Of a stretch of DNA of 64,000 bases, positions 8,849 to 20,324 are shown one piece after another; position 1 is the stretch's first letter; the number at the start of each line of letters is the position of its first letter. Origin of the DNA: Otatea glauca (lineage: Eukaryota > Streptophyta > Magnoliopsida > Poales > Poaceae); contig CM070730.1 in NCBI GenBank assembly GCA_036346275.1, forward strand, positions 4,402,309 to 4,466,308. The letters are read 5' to 3'. The notes below the pieces were generated by a model. It made no database searches. It was not told the origin of the DNA and saw nothing but the letters and a program-made list of their open reading frames with translations. A program made the translations under genes and the position numbers.

Positions 8849-11800
8849 TGTAACAGCCCAAAAATGAAAAACGGTATATAATAAAATGGAAATGAATATT
8901 TTGGATTAAAATATATTTATTTCTGGATTTTCTTGATGTTATTGGTTTTATTGGATTTTCTTGGATTTATGTTTTGTATGAACAATCCAATTAATAGAAT
9001 GATCAAATGAAAAATGGTAAGAAGGTAAAAGTAAAAATTATAAAAATTACCATTTGACCATGACCAATCTGGTAAACCAGTAAAAATACTTAGTAAAAAT
9101 CTTTAGTGCTGAATTGGAGCAAAAATAAATATCTCAATTCTTTCTTCTGACTAAAAACAGTAAAGTTTGAATTAATCCAAAACAATAGAAATTGACCAGG
9201 AGCCCCAAAAATTACCAAAGAACCCTTAGAGCAGTAGTTACATCTGGTAAAAATCTCAGCAATTTATCATGTCGGCAAAGCCTCCTAAAAATTCAAAAAC
9301 AGAGGCTATTAAAAACAAGAAATCTTCATGTCAGAATTTTTATAAAATATTCACTTGAGTTTTTGACTTGAAATTTTCATGGAGACATCAGTATGACAAA
9401 ATGAACCTCCCCAAAAAGTTTGGAAAATAATTAATAAATTTTACACCTTTAAATAAATAGAATTCCGAAATTCAATTTCTGTACCCGTCCACAGTGTCAG
9501 AATTTTTATAAATTAACCATAATGTATTTTACTCTGAAAATTTAACTGGACGCCGAGGACTACCAGATAAACCCAGTAAAAAAGTTTGGAAAATTTTAAA
9601 AGTGATTTGATGGTAGTTTAATGCCCACATGGGAGCTGTCCCGGCCAGAGCTATCCTCTAACTCGTTTTCCCTCGCTGACATGCGGGCCCGGACACTGCA
9701 GTGAATTGGCGAGCTGGCAAGCAGCGTGGACACTTCCTCTCGCTGCCCGGTGGGGCCGGACCCACCTGTCAGCCTCCCCCTCCGCTGCTCTCGCCCCTTT
9801 TCCCTCTCACCCGAGGAGAGCCCGATGCATCGCGAGACTTCGCCGGCTCTCCTCCGCCTCTCAGCGCGAAATCCGTCGAGCCCACGTCTGCGAGTCACCT
9901 CGGCTCGTCCTTGGCCTGCCCACGCCACACCGTGGCCATACCCCGCTGTCCCGCGCCTGAAAAATCCCGTGCCAACTCGCCTCCGCGCCGCACCGAGCCG
10001 CCGCAAATCTTTTCACCCATTCACACCCTGTAATGCTATCCAACTTTGGCTATAAATACCATCTGAGCGTTGCTTGAGGTCCCTCATTTCTTCATCCACA
10101 CTCTGAGCGGAGAGCTAGCAAATTGATCTCTCGCTCCCTTGCCATTTTCGCAGAAGAACAGAAAAAGGGGGGGATAGCGAATCAAGCTCATCCGGTAACA
10201 AATTGTGCAATTGGTCCTTCCTAGAGCTTCGCAGTGCCCAGTGGGATGCTGACCAACCAATGTTTTTACTTGTTTTGGCTGTAGCCCACCTTTTTCGCGC
10301 GTTTCTTCCGCAGCTCCGGCGATAGTGGGCAGCCACCTCCGATGCTTCTTCGGCCACGCTAGCAGGTGAAATGGGTCTCCCTTAGTTCACTGGTGCTTAC
10401 ACCGTCCTTGCCCGGTGAAAATATGGTCGGCGACGAGCCGTGGCTCGTTCGGCCGTAGTGCCGCCGCCCCTCTACGGTGGCGACCTATTTTCCGGCCGCT
10501 TCCCGGCGAATGGGTAGTGTCCCTAGGACCACCTTGTCACGCTGGTGCTGTTGGTCCTACCCGTTCCGCCGCACCGGACTTAGTTCGCCGGCGGCGAGCC
10601 TTGGACAAAAACGCTCTGCTTCGGGTCGCTGACGGGTGGGGTACCGCTGTCAGTCACTCGGTGGGATTCTGCGCGTGTCACGTCTCGCTGGCAAGCGGGG
10701 CCCAACCGTCAGTCTCCAGGCCGCTCGCTCGGGTGCGCCCGCCGAGACGGTGGCGGCGGGGCCGACTGTCGATGGCGCGGGCGCGCTTCAAACGCCAGTA
10801 GCGCCAAAACCCGTAAATCGCTTTCCAAGCTGAAACGTATTTTGGCATTTTAGTTAATTTTCAGAAACCGAGCCACTTCAGAAGTCCATAACTTTTGAAT
10901 CATCTGGCCAAAAATAGTGAAACCAATTTCTAAACTCATGAAAAATTCCGCAGATTCAGAATATGCAAAAATATTTTGAAGATCATCTCTGGAAAATTTT
11001 GAAATTCAAATTTGAGTTAAAAGGCTAAAGATATGCTCTATACAAAATTTCGTAAATAAATTTGGAAATTTATGAAACTAATTTTTCTAGAATCCTTATA
11101 TTACCAGAACCCGGATATACAAGGATATTTAATTTTCATGCTTATATGAATTACTTTTTATTTAGGCTTTGTTTCCAATACACTAGCAATTCAAATATTT
11201 ATAATAAAGATTAAAGGAAATATAAAAGAAACAAAAGTTTAATTATAAATAGCAAGATGGCAGTAGCATAGTTAAGTTTGATTAAGTAGGAATTTTGGGT
11301 TGAATTAACTCTAAAGCATGTAATCATTATGGTGCCAAATGCACTCACACATATATATGTATATATATGTGCTTTTTAGGTTAAATAGCTAAAATCTAGT
11401 TTATTTGATTCAAGCCATAAACAACCTAACAACTTAGCTTGATAAAGAATTTGTAGTTAATAAATTTGTATCACGAACCTTCTCAAAAATCAAGTATAAA
11501 TCTAATTAGCTAGCTACCGATTACAAATTATTTAAAACCTTTTCTATGCAAATCACTTAGGGTTAAGTGTTTAGCGTAACCCTTAATTAGTGTCTAATTC
11601 TTTTAATTCAAATAATTTTAGCATCTATAATTCAAGTCATAAATACTAGAATTCACAATTTTAGCCTCTTGAATTCATAATTTTCAAATAAATAGTCCAT
11701 ATGAAAAACTCATAATGTTCATTCAGAAGTATTAATGTTTTAAATGCATAATCAATTACCTCGTGAAACCTTAATAGTCATGATTCAATCCTCAAAAGGA

Positions 11801-13538
11801 TAACCTGTTTTCTGCAGTTTTTCTTTATTTGACTTCTTTCTCATCTTCTTTTCGCCCTTTTCCGAATTTGGATATTTATTATTCTTCCGCTTGATCGTCG
11901 TGTAGAGTCCGGCGTCCTCGAAGAGGAAGACGAGCGTCATCGCCGATCCGGATCGAGCTAGACAATGAGTTGCAAGGCAAGCACCTCCTTGAACATGTCG
12001 AGCCTAATAATTTACCTACACTATGTTGTTTTTGCTTATATACAGTGCATCCGGATAGTTCTCCTAAAAATGCTAATTTGGGTTAGAACAGTAGTTAGTC
12101 CTGTAAATTATGGTTTGCCTCAATCTGTATGAACATGTGAACCTTGTAAGCCTTAGTGGAAAAGCTAGACATGCTTAATGTCATTTTGGGTATAACCGTT
12201 GGTATAGAATATCTGCTCAAAGTCGTAGATCGTACTTTCAATCTTTTCAACAAATGTATGATCCTTATTTGGGAAATGTTCTTTGGTACTTTGATTAAAA
12301 CCCAAAATAAAACTATGGTTTTGATGCGGGCGATTAATGGCGATGGCGGAGGTGCAGAGGATTTGCACGTAGTGTAGGGTGGAGTATCGCCGTGTCGGAT
12401 TAAGGACCGAGCAATGGGGCGCTATAGATCCAAGAATTTCGTACAACCACGAGGGTGGTATGGGACAGTCTTAGCCTATTAAGTTGTTTAGGTGTGGCTT
12501 TGCATCTAAGGAAGGCGGAGTATCTTGCATGCATTCCGTTCGGTTTGTCTGTAGGGGTTTCTACATACCAATGCAACGGTGTACGCGGTCGTCGTGAACG
12601 AAGCGTGGTGTTGGGTGTAAAGTGAAAGGATCCACGTCTTGGGTGAGTGTTTACATTTTTCATGGCGAGGTCAAACGTCCCGGCTGGTTCAAAGCCACAT
12701 CTAGATAATGTAACGGCTGTATGATCTCCTTGCCGACACACCAAAGGAAGTGTGTAAATTGGCACGGCAAAAGAGGTTGATCATTCCTTGTGGGTAAAGT
12801 GTACACCTCTGCAGAGTGTAAAACTAATCGATTAGCCGTGTCCACGATTATGGGCGCTTGGTGAAGTCATTCCAATGTTAGAATGTTTTGGTACTTTTCT
12901 CGAAAAACGGGTTTGAAAAGGAAACCATTTTGCACCTAGCTCTTTGGGTCAAAGGACAGACTCCGGGGGTCTATGCAGTCGGGTAGACTGGGTTGAAGGA
13001 CTTGGATTTTTGCTTATCGCTTTATGTTTCAAATGCTCATTTGAAAATGCGGTGTTTTCAATTTATTATATTGTATTCTTAAAATGTTTATGCAATCGCA
13101 AAATAACCATTAACTCTGCCTTGATTAGCTCGCATAATTACTTAAATGCATCGCCAAACACTATAAGTCTTCTTTGAGTACCAAAGTACTCAATCTTGCA
13201 TCTCATTGTCTCGGAGGACGAAGCTGCAAGCGCCGACGACTTTTACTTTCACGCAGGGTGCGGATCTTTTGACGATGAGTTTCCCTAGGTTTGCCAAGTC
13301 AGTTGCCTGAGGGTTAGCGGGCAAACCACGTGGCTTTTGGAGTTCTAATTTCCTCTATTTTTCCGCTGTTGTAAGAATTTAACTCTGTATAATTATTACT
13401 GCTTGTAATATATGCCTGTCAAATATTTATCTTGTGGTTGTGATATGAATGTTGTAAACATGTGAGTGCTAGCCACTGATCATGGGACTAGTACGGTAAT
13501 CACATGGAGGTTCCTGTTTGCAAAAACGGGGTCTCACA
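8849..13538 (+). repeat. 5' LTR of chromovirus 1 (4690 bp)
   Basis: Begins TGTAACAGCC and ends GTCTCACA. An AT-rich first 750 bases is followed by a GC-rich block (about 9620-10800) containing the promoter. Overlapping ORFs in that block differ between the two LTR copies and are not credible genes. Near-identical to 20325-24993 apart from small differences, many at CAG/CTG sites. Confidence 0.95.
10051..10058 (+). promoter_or_regulatory. TATA box of 5' LTR
   Basis: TATAAATA follows a GC-rich U3 and lies about 1.2 kb into the LTR. The same word occurs at 21519 in the 3' LTR. R would start a few tens of bases downstream, making U5 unusually long (about 3.4 kb). Confidence 0.6.
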
Positions 13539-13542
13539 GCGT

Positions 13543-13555
13543 TGGTATTAGAGCC
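13543..13555 (+). other. Primer binding site, Met-tRNA type
   Basis: TGGTATTAGAGCC begins four bases after the LTR end. It matches the usual plant initiator-Met primer site TGGTATCAGAGC with one change. Confidence 0.8.
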
Positions 13556-13744
13556 ACACTGACTGTAGAAGCCTTCGGTGAATGGTCGCTAGTTAATAGA
13601 ACGAGAACTGAATTTAAAGAATAAAAACTAAACTCTACTCTCTACTAATAATGAATTTTAGCATATATGCTAATTTCTTATTTGTAGTCTCTTAGCTATT
13701 CATAAATAATCATTATTAATCTCCCCTTCTCTTTTCTTTTGTAG

Positions 13745-14500
13745 ATGGCACGTTATGTACCTTGCCATGAGTCGGTCACTCCAGAGCTAGGTGGGATGAT
13801 GGGGGTACTACATTATCTGCTAAAGGATTGTCAATACGAGAGTGTTCCGAGATATGTGGTGTTCCAAGCATATTTGAGCTCGGAGACTAAGGAATATGCT
13901 ACTAGAGTCTTTATACCTCCAAGACCGGCGTTTAATGAGGGTGAAAGAACTTTTGAAGGATATGGATCATCCATCGATGCTTCGATGAATGAAGCTGCTT
14001 ATCGGTAGTGATCCACCTCCGTCATGTGATTCCAGACCTGGATCCTGCATATCGCTATCTTCCTGGAAGACCCCCAGTGGGAGATAATGTATATAGGGAC
14101 CACACTAGAGTTAGAAATAATGGTCTTAGGGTTATGTTGGACTTTGTAAACAAGCTAGACAAGCACTATGTACAGTTAGCACAGGAACTGTTGGAGACTC
14201 GACGACGGATGGCATTTACGAGGCCCTTTGGCCCCGTGCGTAGCGAGGGGTACAATACCACGCACGGTGCTAAGCGAGGGGACTTCCCAAATTCCATCCG
14301 CGCAGCGCTCTCCACCTGACTCCTATGTACCCACACCTGGTGTGCCCAGAGGAGCCAGGATGTCCTGCATAGGTAGTTGCCCGCGCCTTATTAATGATAA
14401 GGGCATAAATCCCCGTAGCACTTGTGAGTTTCAGCCTGAAGCCCCTCGAGTGTATAGGCGTAGAGCCTACACCGTTAGGACTTTAGATGAGATAGAATAG
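13745..14500 (+). pseudogene. Accessory ORF upstream of gag (ORF0a), dsRBD-like pattern, frameshifted
   Basis: An ATG at 13745 opens 87 residues. The frame then shifts near 14005 and continues to 14319, and probably once more to 14500. The first 100 residues show an order resembling a dsRNA-binding domain: a short helix, a VPRYVVFQAYL strand, a TRVFIPP strand, a GYGSS turn, then a helix with NEAAYR followed by IHLRHV. A second helical part (LDKHYVQLAQELLETRRRM) and a Pro/Arg-rich tail follow. It lies between the primer site and gag, where some plant chromoviruses carry extra ORFs. Function is unknown; the dsRBD likeness is by eye only. The shift near 14005 removes a helix continuation that is sensible in the other frame, so it may be a mutation or a base-calling error. 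Confidence 0.5.
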
Positions 14501-14735
14501 ATAGGAGTGCATGGATGTAACAGTTGTTGTAAATATGGGAAGTGTGAAATAAATAAAGTGGTACTTTTGCTGTAAGTAAATGTGGAATTAGTTAAATTAA
14601 GGTTGAGAACCATGTGGTAAAGAATAATATAGAAATAACTTAGTTCACAAAAGCTGTAAGAAGTGCACAGCCATTACTTCTTTATTATTACTGGCATTAT
14701 ATTAATGCTAATTCATCTTACTTTAAAAATTTCAG

Positions 14736-15197
14736 ATGACCAACCCCTCCAGTTGGGCAGCTATAGCTAGGGACTTAGCGGAAAATTATGGGCAAGAAAA
14801 GCATCGTCCCATGCTCACAGTTAGGCAGATAGTTGATGGGTTTAAAGTGTATGCGCACGCTACTACTATAAAGAGGGAGCGTCGCGTGCGCCATCAAGTT
14901 AAGCATTTTAGTTCAAATAGAGTCCAAGCTGTCCAAGAGACAAGTCGTAAGCTAGCAAGAAAGATTTGTCAAGTACATCATGTGGATATGAGTGCATACG
15001 TGCGCTCATATGAAGCGCGTATAGGTGTCCAAGATGCCGAATCGGGGCCTAGGAGGCGCAGAACTGGAAATAGACAAGAGTATCTACGTCAGTTTCGCCC
15101 GGCAGGGAATCCGGAGCCGCTTCCCGAACCCTCCAGTTCTGGGAGTAGTTGTGACGTCGAATCGCCATCGCCACCTCCGGGGGATAGTAGTGGATAG
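14736..15197 (+). CDS. Accessory ORF upstream of gag (ORF0b), unknown function
   Basis: An intact 153-codon ORF with a good AUG, between ORF0a and gag. The N-terminal half is helical and basic (FKVYAHATTIKRERRVRHQV, then HFSSNRVQAVQETSRKLARK); the C-terminal third is Arg/Pro/Ser-rich and low complexity. The block FS-x3-A-x-QE-x2-R-x3-R is shared with the accessory ORF of the second chromovirus (ISARRFSYEVAIQEVARLAL), which suggests common descent. No enzymatic motif, membrane segment or zinc finger is visible. It is probably translated from a spliced or subgenomic RNA, if at all. Function is not known to me. Confidence 0.5.
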   Translation: MTNPSSWAAIARDLAENYGQEKHRPMLTVRQIVDGFKVYAHATTIKRERRVRHQVKHFSSNRVQAVQETSRKLARKICQVHHVDMSAYVRSYEARIGVQDAESGPRRRRTGNRQEYLRQFRPAGNPEPLPEPSSSGSSCDVESPSPPPGDSSG

Positions 15198-15480
15198 GCT
15201 TTCCCTAGAAACTTTAGGCCATAGAAATAAGTTGTAAAATAAGTAGTGTGTGTATGTATCCCTAATGATTGCATGAAATGCTTTTGGTATTGTAAGTTTT
15301 TAAGTTGTATCTCTTTTGCATGAATAATAATAATGGATTTTCCCTCGCAAATTGTAACTATGGGGTGAAAATTTTCGATGAGAAAATCCAAAAAAAAAAA
15401 CTTTAGAGCGAACATGTGCTGGGTACATTTGAAATCTTACTCTAGTCTTTGTCGCGTACTAAAGTGGTACTAATTTCAGG

Positions 15481-16750
15481 ATGAGGCCGACCAGGTCACT
15501 CAATCGGATCCTGGAAACGGATGCACCGCAGATACTTGCGATCCAAGAGCGAGTGTCTCAACGCCGCACAACCTAATCCTCAACATCTCGCAACAAGAGC
15601 CTCGACATCTCGAGCAGCCCGCCAAGATGCCCCTGTCCCATCTCCGGCTAGGGAAGAGGTTCATGAGGAACAGCTGCCTCCACCCCCTACCATGGCTCAA
15701 GTGCTGGCCTTAATTGAACAAGGGAGGCAGGCGAATACTCTGATACTGCAGCAGATAGCCCAGAACACTGCAGCTCAGGGTGTCGCCCGTGAAGGGAATG
15801 GTGGAGCTCCTCAAGTGTCCAAGTTGAATGAGTTCTTAAGGACCCAGCCACCAGCTTTCTCCCCTTCTGCTGAGCCTCTTGATGCAGATGATTGGTTGCG
15901 GGCTGTGGAAAGCAAGTTAGATATTGCTCAATGTGATGAGAGGGAAAAGGTCCTATATGCCTCTTATCAGTTGCAAGGGACTGCAGCAGTTTGGTGGGAG
16001 AACTACCAGGCGGTGCTACCAGAAGGTCGGGTGGTTTTATGGCCTGAGTTTAGAGCTGCTTTCCACCGCACCCACATTCCAGCCAGTGTGATTGAAGTGA
16101 AAAAGCGGGAGTTCCTAGATCTTAAGCAAGGATCGATGACAGTGATGGAGTACCTGCACCGGTTTAATCAGCTGTCAAGATATGCCACTTATGAGGTAGC
16201 TAATGAGGCAAGAAGGATTGAGAGATTTAGGGAAAGTCTAAATGAAGAGATCAAGTGGGCTTTAATTGCCCAAGACATCGACGACTTCCAGACTCTGGTA
16301 GACAAGGCCGTAAGAGTGGAGCATGGCAGTCGCAGTGTGATGGAGAGCCGCAAGCGCAAGTGGCTTGCGCGTAGCTCATCTGGAGCCGAATCATCTAGGC
16401 CACAAGGGTGGCAGTCGACTAGCTTCCGTCGACCACCACCACCATCACCAGCACCAAGAACCCAGCGACCGGCTTTCCAGACCCAGAAATCCCAGGGGCA
16501 GGCTACTCGCTTTGTCTGGTGGCAATGGCACCGCAGTAGATCTGTTCGCCAAATGCAATGACCTAGGACTGCCGCTGTTGCCCAGAAGAAGGCGCCCAAT
16601 GTCACGTGTTTTCATTGCAATGAGCGTGGACATTACGCCAATTCCTGTCCCAAGAAGAACACTGTACAACCTCGTCCACAAGCTCAAGGCCGGACTCAAG
16701 GATCGACGCCGCCACCTGCGCAAGGCGGGAATATTGGACGCCTTCACCAT
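15481..16750 (+). pseudogene. gag: gag polyprotein region, chromovirus 1 (frameshift plus in-frame TGA)
   Basis: The likely original start is ATG 15481 (MRPTRSLNRILE); this frame closes at a TAA near 15571. The main gag frame is open from 15521. It contains the Retrotrans_gag core at about residues 105-250, with LDADDWLRAVESKL, TAAVWWENY and MTVMEYLHRFNQL. A TGA at 16559-16561 ends the ORF, but the same frame continues with a CCHC zinc knuckle (CFHCNERGHYANSC, 16607-16648) and then enters protease without a shift. So gag and protease are collinear and only the TGA separates the knuckle from the capsid part. Gag forms the virus-like particle; the knuckle binds the RNA. Confidence 0.9.
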
Positions 16751-17479
16751 ATGACGACTGAGGAGGCGCAGGAGGCCTCAGACGTTGTGCTTGGTATGTT
16801 CCTTGTACAATCTGTGCCTACATTGGTGTTGTTTGATTCTGGAGCTTCTCATTCTTTTATCTCTAAGAAGTTTTCTGAACAAAACAAGTTGGAAGTTTCC
16901 CTGTTGCCTACTCCCATGGTCGTGCAATCACCTGGAGCCATCATTAGAACTGCTAGATTCTGTTCTGGAGTTAGCATAAAAATCAATGGGGTTACATTTT
17001 ATGCTGATCTCATCCTAATAGAGACATCTGGGCTAGATGTGATCTTAGGCATGGATTGGTTGGCCAAACATAAGGGCTGCATAGACTGTGCCGATAGATC
17101 GATATCTTTGGTAAATCATGATGGTATATCTGTGGAATTTGCCTCAAGTGCCAATGAGTTAGCATCCCAGCCAGTCCGGTGTCTAGCATCCACAGTTGAA
17201 TTGGAAAATGTGCCAATAGTTAATGAATTTCCAGAAGTATTTCCTTCTGCTGAATTGCCAGGAGTGCCTCCGGATCGAGAAATGGAGTTCATCATTGACT
17301 TGGTGCCGGGAACGGCACCAATATCAAAGCGTCCATACAGGATGCCCACCAATGAATTAGTGGAACTGAAAAAGCAACTCAAGGAACAATCGGACAAGGA
17401 TTTATTCGCGATTACATCACCCCGGGAAGTCCGGTTCTCTTCGTCAAGAAAAAGGACAACGATCTGCGCATGTGTGTAG
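16751..17479 (+). pseudogene. pol: Aspartic protease and start of RT, chromovirus 1
   Basis: The ORF of 242 codons continues the gag frame. The protease active site is LFDSGASHSF (about residues 29-38), followed by the conserved DVILGMDWL (about residues 95-103) found in Ty3 proteases. The tail [18 protein letters not shown] is the usual linker to RT. A frameshift just after this (near 17394) leaves the RT start out of frame, and the ORF ends at 17479 with unrelated residues. The protease would cleave the Gag-Pol polyprotein. Confidence 0.9.
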
Positions 17480-18160
17480 ACTACCGTGCCTTAAATGAAG
17501 TAACCATCAAGAATAAATATCCGTTACCCGGATTGATGATCTATTTGATCAACTAAGCGGGCGCAAATTTTTCAAGATAGACTTGAAGTTGGGGTATTTC
17601 GGTGAAGGTCGGACCATCGGACATTCCTAAGACCGCCTTCACTACCCGTTATGGATTATATGAATACACCGTGATGTCCTTTGGGCTCACTAATGCTCCG
17701 GCAAGCTTCATGAGCTTAATGAATAAGATTTTCATGGAGTATCTGGATAAGTTTGTAGTGGTATTTATTGATGACATCCTGATATATTCCAAGACTGAAG
17801 AAGAGCATAAGCAGCATTTGCACATGGCCTCGGCAAACTCGAGAAAATAAATTATATGCCAAGTTAGAAATGTGAGTTTTGGTTGAAAGAAGTGGCATTT
17901 CTCGGGCATGTTTTATCGGAGGCGGAGTTCTTTGTCGACGCAAGTAAAGTGCAAGCGGTGTTGGCTTGGGAAAGGCCACAGTCAGTCCCAAAATTCGATG
18001 TTTTCTGGGCTTTGCCGGTTATTACCGCCGGTTTATTGAGAACTTCTCTAAGGTAGCCAAACCACTCACGCAACTCTTAAAGAAAGAAAAGAAGTTCGAA
18101 TGGACTTCCGATTGTGAGCGGAGTTTCCAGAAGTTAAAAGAAAAGCTAACCTCCGCCTGA
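17394..18160 (+). pseudogene. pol: Reverse transcriptase, chromovirus 1 (several frameshifts)
   Basis: RT motifs are recognisable in changing frames: [12 protein letters not shown] near 17470-17500; the [20 protein letters not shown] palm block and the catalytic [13 protein letters not shown] (FIDD box) in 17602-17850; and the thumb-proximal [16 protein letters not shown] at about 18005-18050. Relative to the better-kept second element, at least four shifts are present (near 17394, 17530-17600, 17840 and 17925). Expected CAG trinucleotides are several times written CGG or CG here (for example around 17529 and 17615). RT copies the genomic RNA into DNA. Confidence 0.9.
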
Positions 18161-18535
18161 TCCTCATACTACGGATATTCATAAGGATTTTGAAGTATAT
18201 TGTGATGCATCACTCCAAGGGTTGGGATGTGTATTAATGCAAGGAGGCCGAGTTGTCGCTTATGCCTCTCGACAACTTCGTCCTCATGAGCAGAACTATC
18301 CTACTCATGACCTTGAATTGGCCGCTGTGGTTCATGCTCTTAAAATCTGGCGGCATTATCTTATTGGGAATAGAACAGAGATCTATACTGATCATAAAAG
18401 TCTTAAGTACTTCTTTACCCAACCAGAATTGAATTTGAGACAAAGAAGGTGGCTGGAGCTGATCAAAGACTATGACATAGGTCTTCATTACCATCTGGTA
18501 AGGCCAATGTTGTAGGTAGCGCTCTTAGTCGGAAG
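18160..18535 (+). pseudogene. pol: RNase H domain, chromovirus 1
   Basis: The typical Ty3 RNase H follows [13 protein letters not shown] (first Asp) near 18200, [20 protein letters not shown] (Glu region), and [11 protein letters not shown] (Asp) in the ORF 18222-18515. The C-terminal VADALSR block is damaged: a shift after HYHLVRPM closes the frame at 18515. The domain degrades the RNA strand during reverse transcription. Confidence 0.85.
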
Positions 18536-20263
18536 TTGTATTGTGTGCTGGATCCTCGCCAGTCCGACCTAATCAATGCCTTCCAAAAGCTCAATTTGAA
18601 TCTAGTGGAAAATGGATATGTGGCCGCTCTCCAAATTCAGCCAACTCTTAAGAACCAGATTAAAGACGCTCAACTCCAAGATGAAGCCATTAAGGAAATT
18701 CGGAATTTTTCAATTGGGGGCATAAATTCAGAGTTCACAGAAAGTCCAGATGGAATAATTATGAAGGGAACTCGTATGTATGTGCCCAACAATTCTGATA
18801 TCAAGAAATTAGTTTTGTCTGAAGCCCATGAGTCACCATTGTCTATTCACCCGGGTAGTACCAAAATGTATCAAGACCTTAAGGGAGAATATTGGTGGCC
18901 TGGTATGAAGAAGGATATCGCCGAATATATCGCGAAATGTGATGTATGCCGGCGTGTCAAAGCTGAACATCAACGTCCAGCTGGTCTACTCCAACCATTG
19001 AGAATTCCGGAATGGAAGTGGGATGATGTCGGTATGGACTTCATTACTGGCCTTCCCCGGACTCAAAAAGGAAATGACTCCATTTGGGTTGTCATTGATC
19101 AACTAACCAAAGTGGCTCATTTTATTCCAGTCAAGACCATGTATGCCGGCGTGTCAAAGCTGAACATCAACGTCCAGCTGGTCTACTCCAACCATTGAGA
19201 ATTCCGGAATGGAAGTGGGATGATGTCGGTATGGACTTCATTACTGGCCTTCCCCGGACTCAAAAAGGAAATGACTCCATTTGGGTTGTCATTGATCGAC
19301 TAACCAAAGTGGCTCATTTTATTCCAGTCAAGACCACATATTCTGGAGACAAGTTGGCAGAACTTTACATTAGCAATATTGTGCGTTTGCATGGGGTTCA
19401 AAACAATTGTTTGGATCGGGATCATAATTCACATCCCGCTTTTGGGAAAAATTGCATGGTCTCTTGGGAACTAAATTGACTTTCAAGATCGCTTACCATC
19501 CCTGCACCGATGGTCGACTGAAAGAACGAATCAAATCCTGGAAGATATGTTAAGGGCCTGTGTGCTAACTTATAACACCAATTGGGAGAAGTGCTTAGCA
19601 TTTGCGGAGTTCTCTTACAATAATGGTTTTCAAGCTAGTCTGCAAATGTCGCCATTTGAAGCCCTTTATGGAAGAAAGTGTCGAACTCCACTTTTTTGGT
19701 CTGAAGTGGGGGAAAGACAGTTCTTTGACCCAGATTTAATAAATGAGGCCCAAGAACATGTAGACTTGATACGAAGCCGATTGAGGGAAGCCCAATCCCG
19801 CCAGAAAAGTTACGCCGACACTCGTCGACGTGACTTGAGTTTTGAAATTGATGACTATGTCTATCTGAAGGTTTCACCTCTTCGCGGGATCCGTCAATTC
19901 CAAGTTCGAGGCAAGTTAGCCCCTCGATATGTTGGTCCATATCGTATACTGGAAAAGATGGGGGAAAAAGCCTACAAGTTAGAGCTGCCATCCCAATTAT
20001 CTAGTGTACACAATGTCTTCCATGTGTCACAACTTAAGAAGTGTCTTCGCATCCCAGCTGAACTTACCCAATTGGAAGAGATTGAACTCCAGCCTGATCT
20101 AACCTATCGTGAGCACCCAGTAAAAATCCTTGAAGAAGCAGAAAAGCGTACTCGGAATAAAGTTCATAAGATGGTAAAAGTACAGTGGAGCAACCATACG
20201 GAAGAAGAAGCGACTTGGGAACAAGAGGATAAGCTTAAAGAAGAATTCCCTGATTTCTTTTAG
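18536..20263 (+). pseudogene. pol: Integrase with C-terminal chromodomain, chromovirus 1 (broken by 197-bp duplication)
   Basis: The HHCC zinc-binding N-terminus is seen at about 18830-18960 (SIHPGSTKMYQDL, CDVCRRVK). The catalytic core starts with [16 protein letters not shown] (first Asp). A 197-bp tandem duplication then restarts the core out of frame, so the first ORF stops at 19198. The region holding the second Asp is garbled (about 19400-19440). The core resumes in 19547-20263 with [20 protein letters not shown] and YVGPYRIL. From about 20060 the chromodomain block runs VKVQWSNHTEEEATWEQE. Integrase inserts the cDNA; chromodomains direct insertion to marked chromatin. Confidence 0.9.
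18942..19335 (+). repeat. 197-bp tandem duplication in integrase
   Basis: Positions 18942-19138 are repeated at 19139-19335 with a single mismatch (gatcaac versus gatcgac). Because 197 is not a multiple of three, the copy shifts the frame and creates the stop at 19198. The near-identity indicates a recent event or an assembly error. Confidence 0.9.
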
Positions 20264-20310
20264 ACCTTTTCTACCTTAGACCCGCCAAATCTCGGGGACG
20301 AGATTTCTGT

Positions 20311-20324
20311 AAGGGGGGTAGATT
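20311..20324 (+). other. Polypurine tract, chromovirus 1
   Basis: A purine run with six G (AAGGGGGGTAGATT) directly abuts the 3' LTR. This is the plus-strand primer site. Confidence 0.8.
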
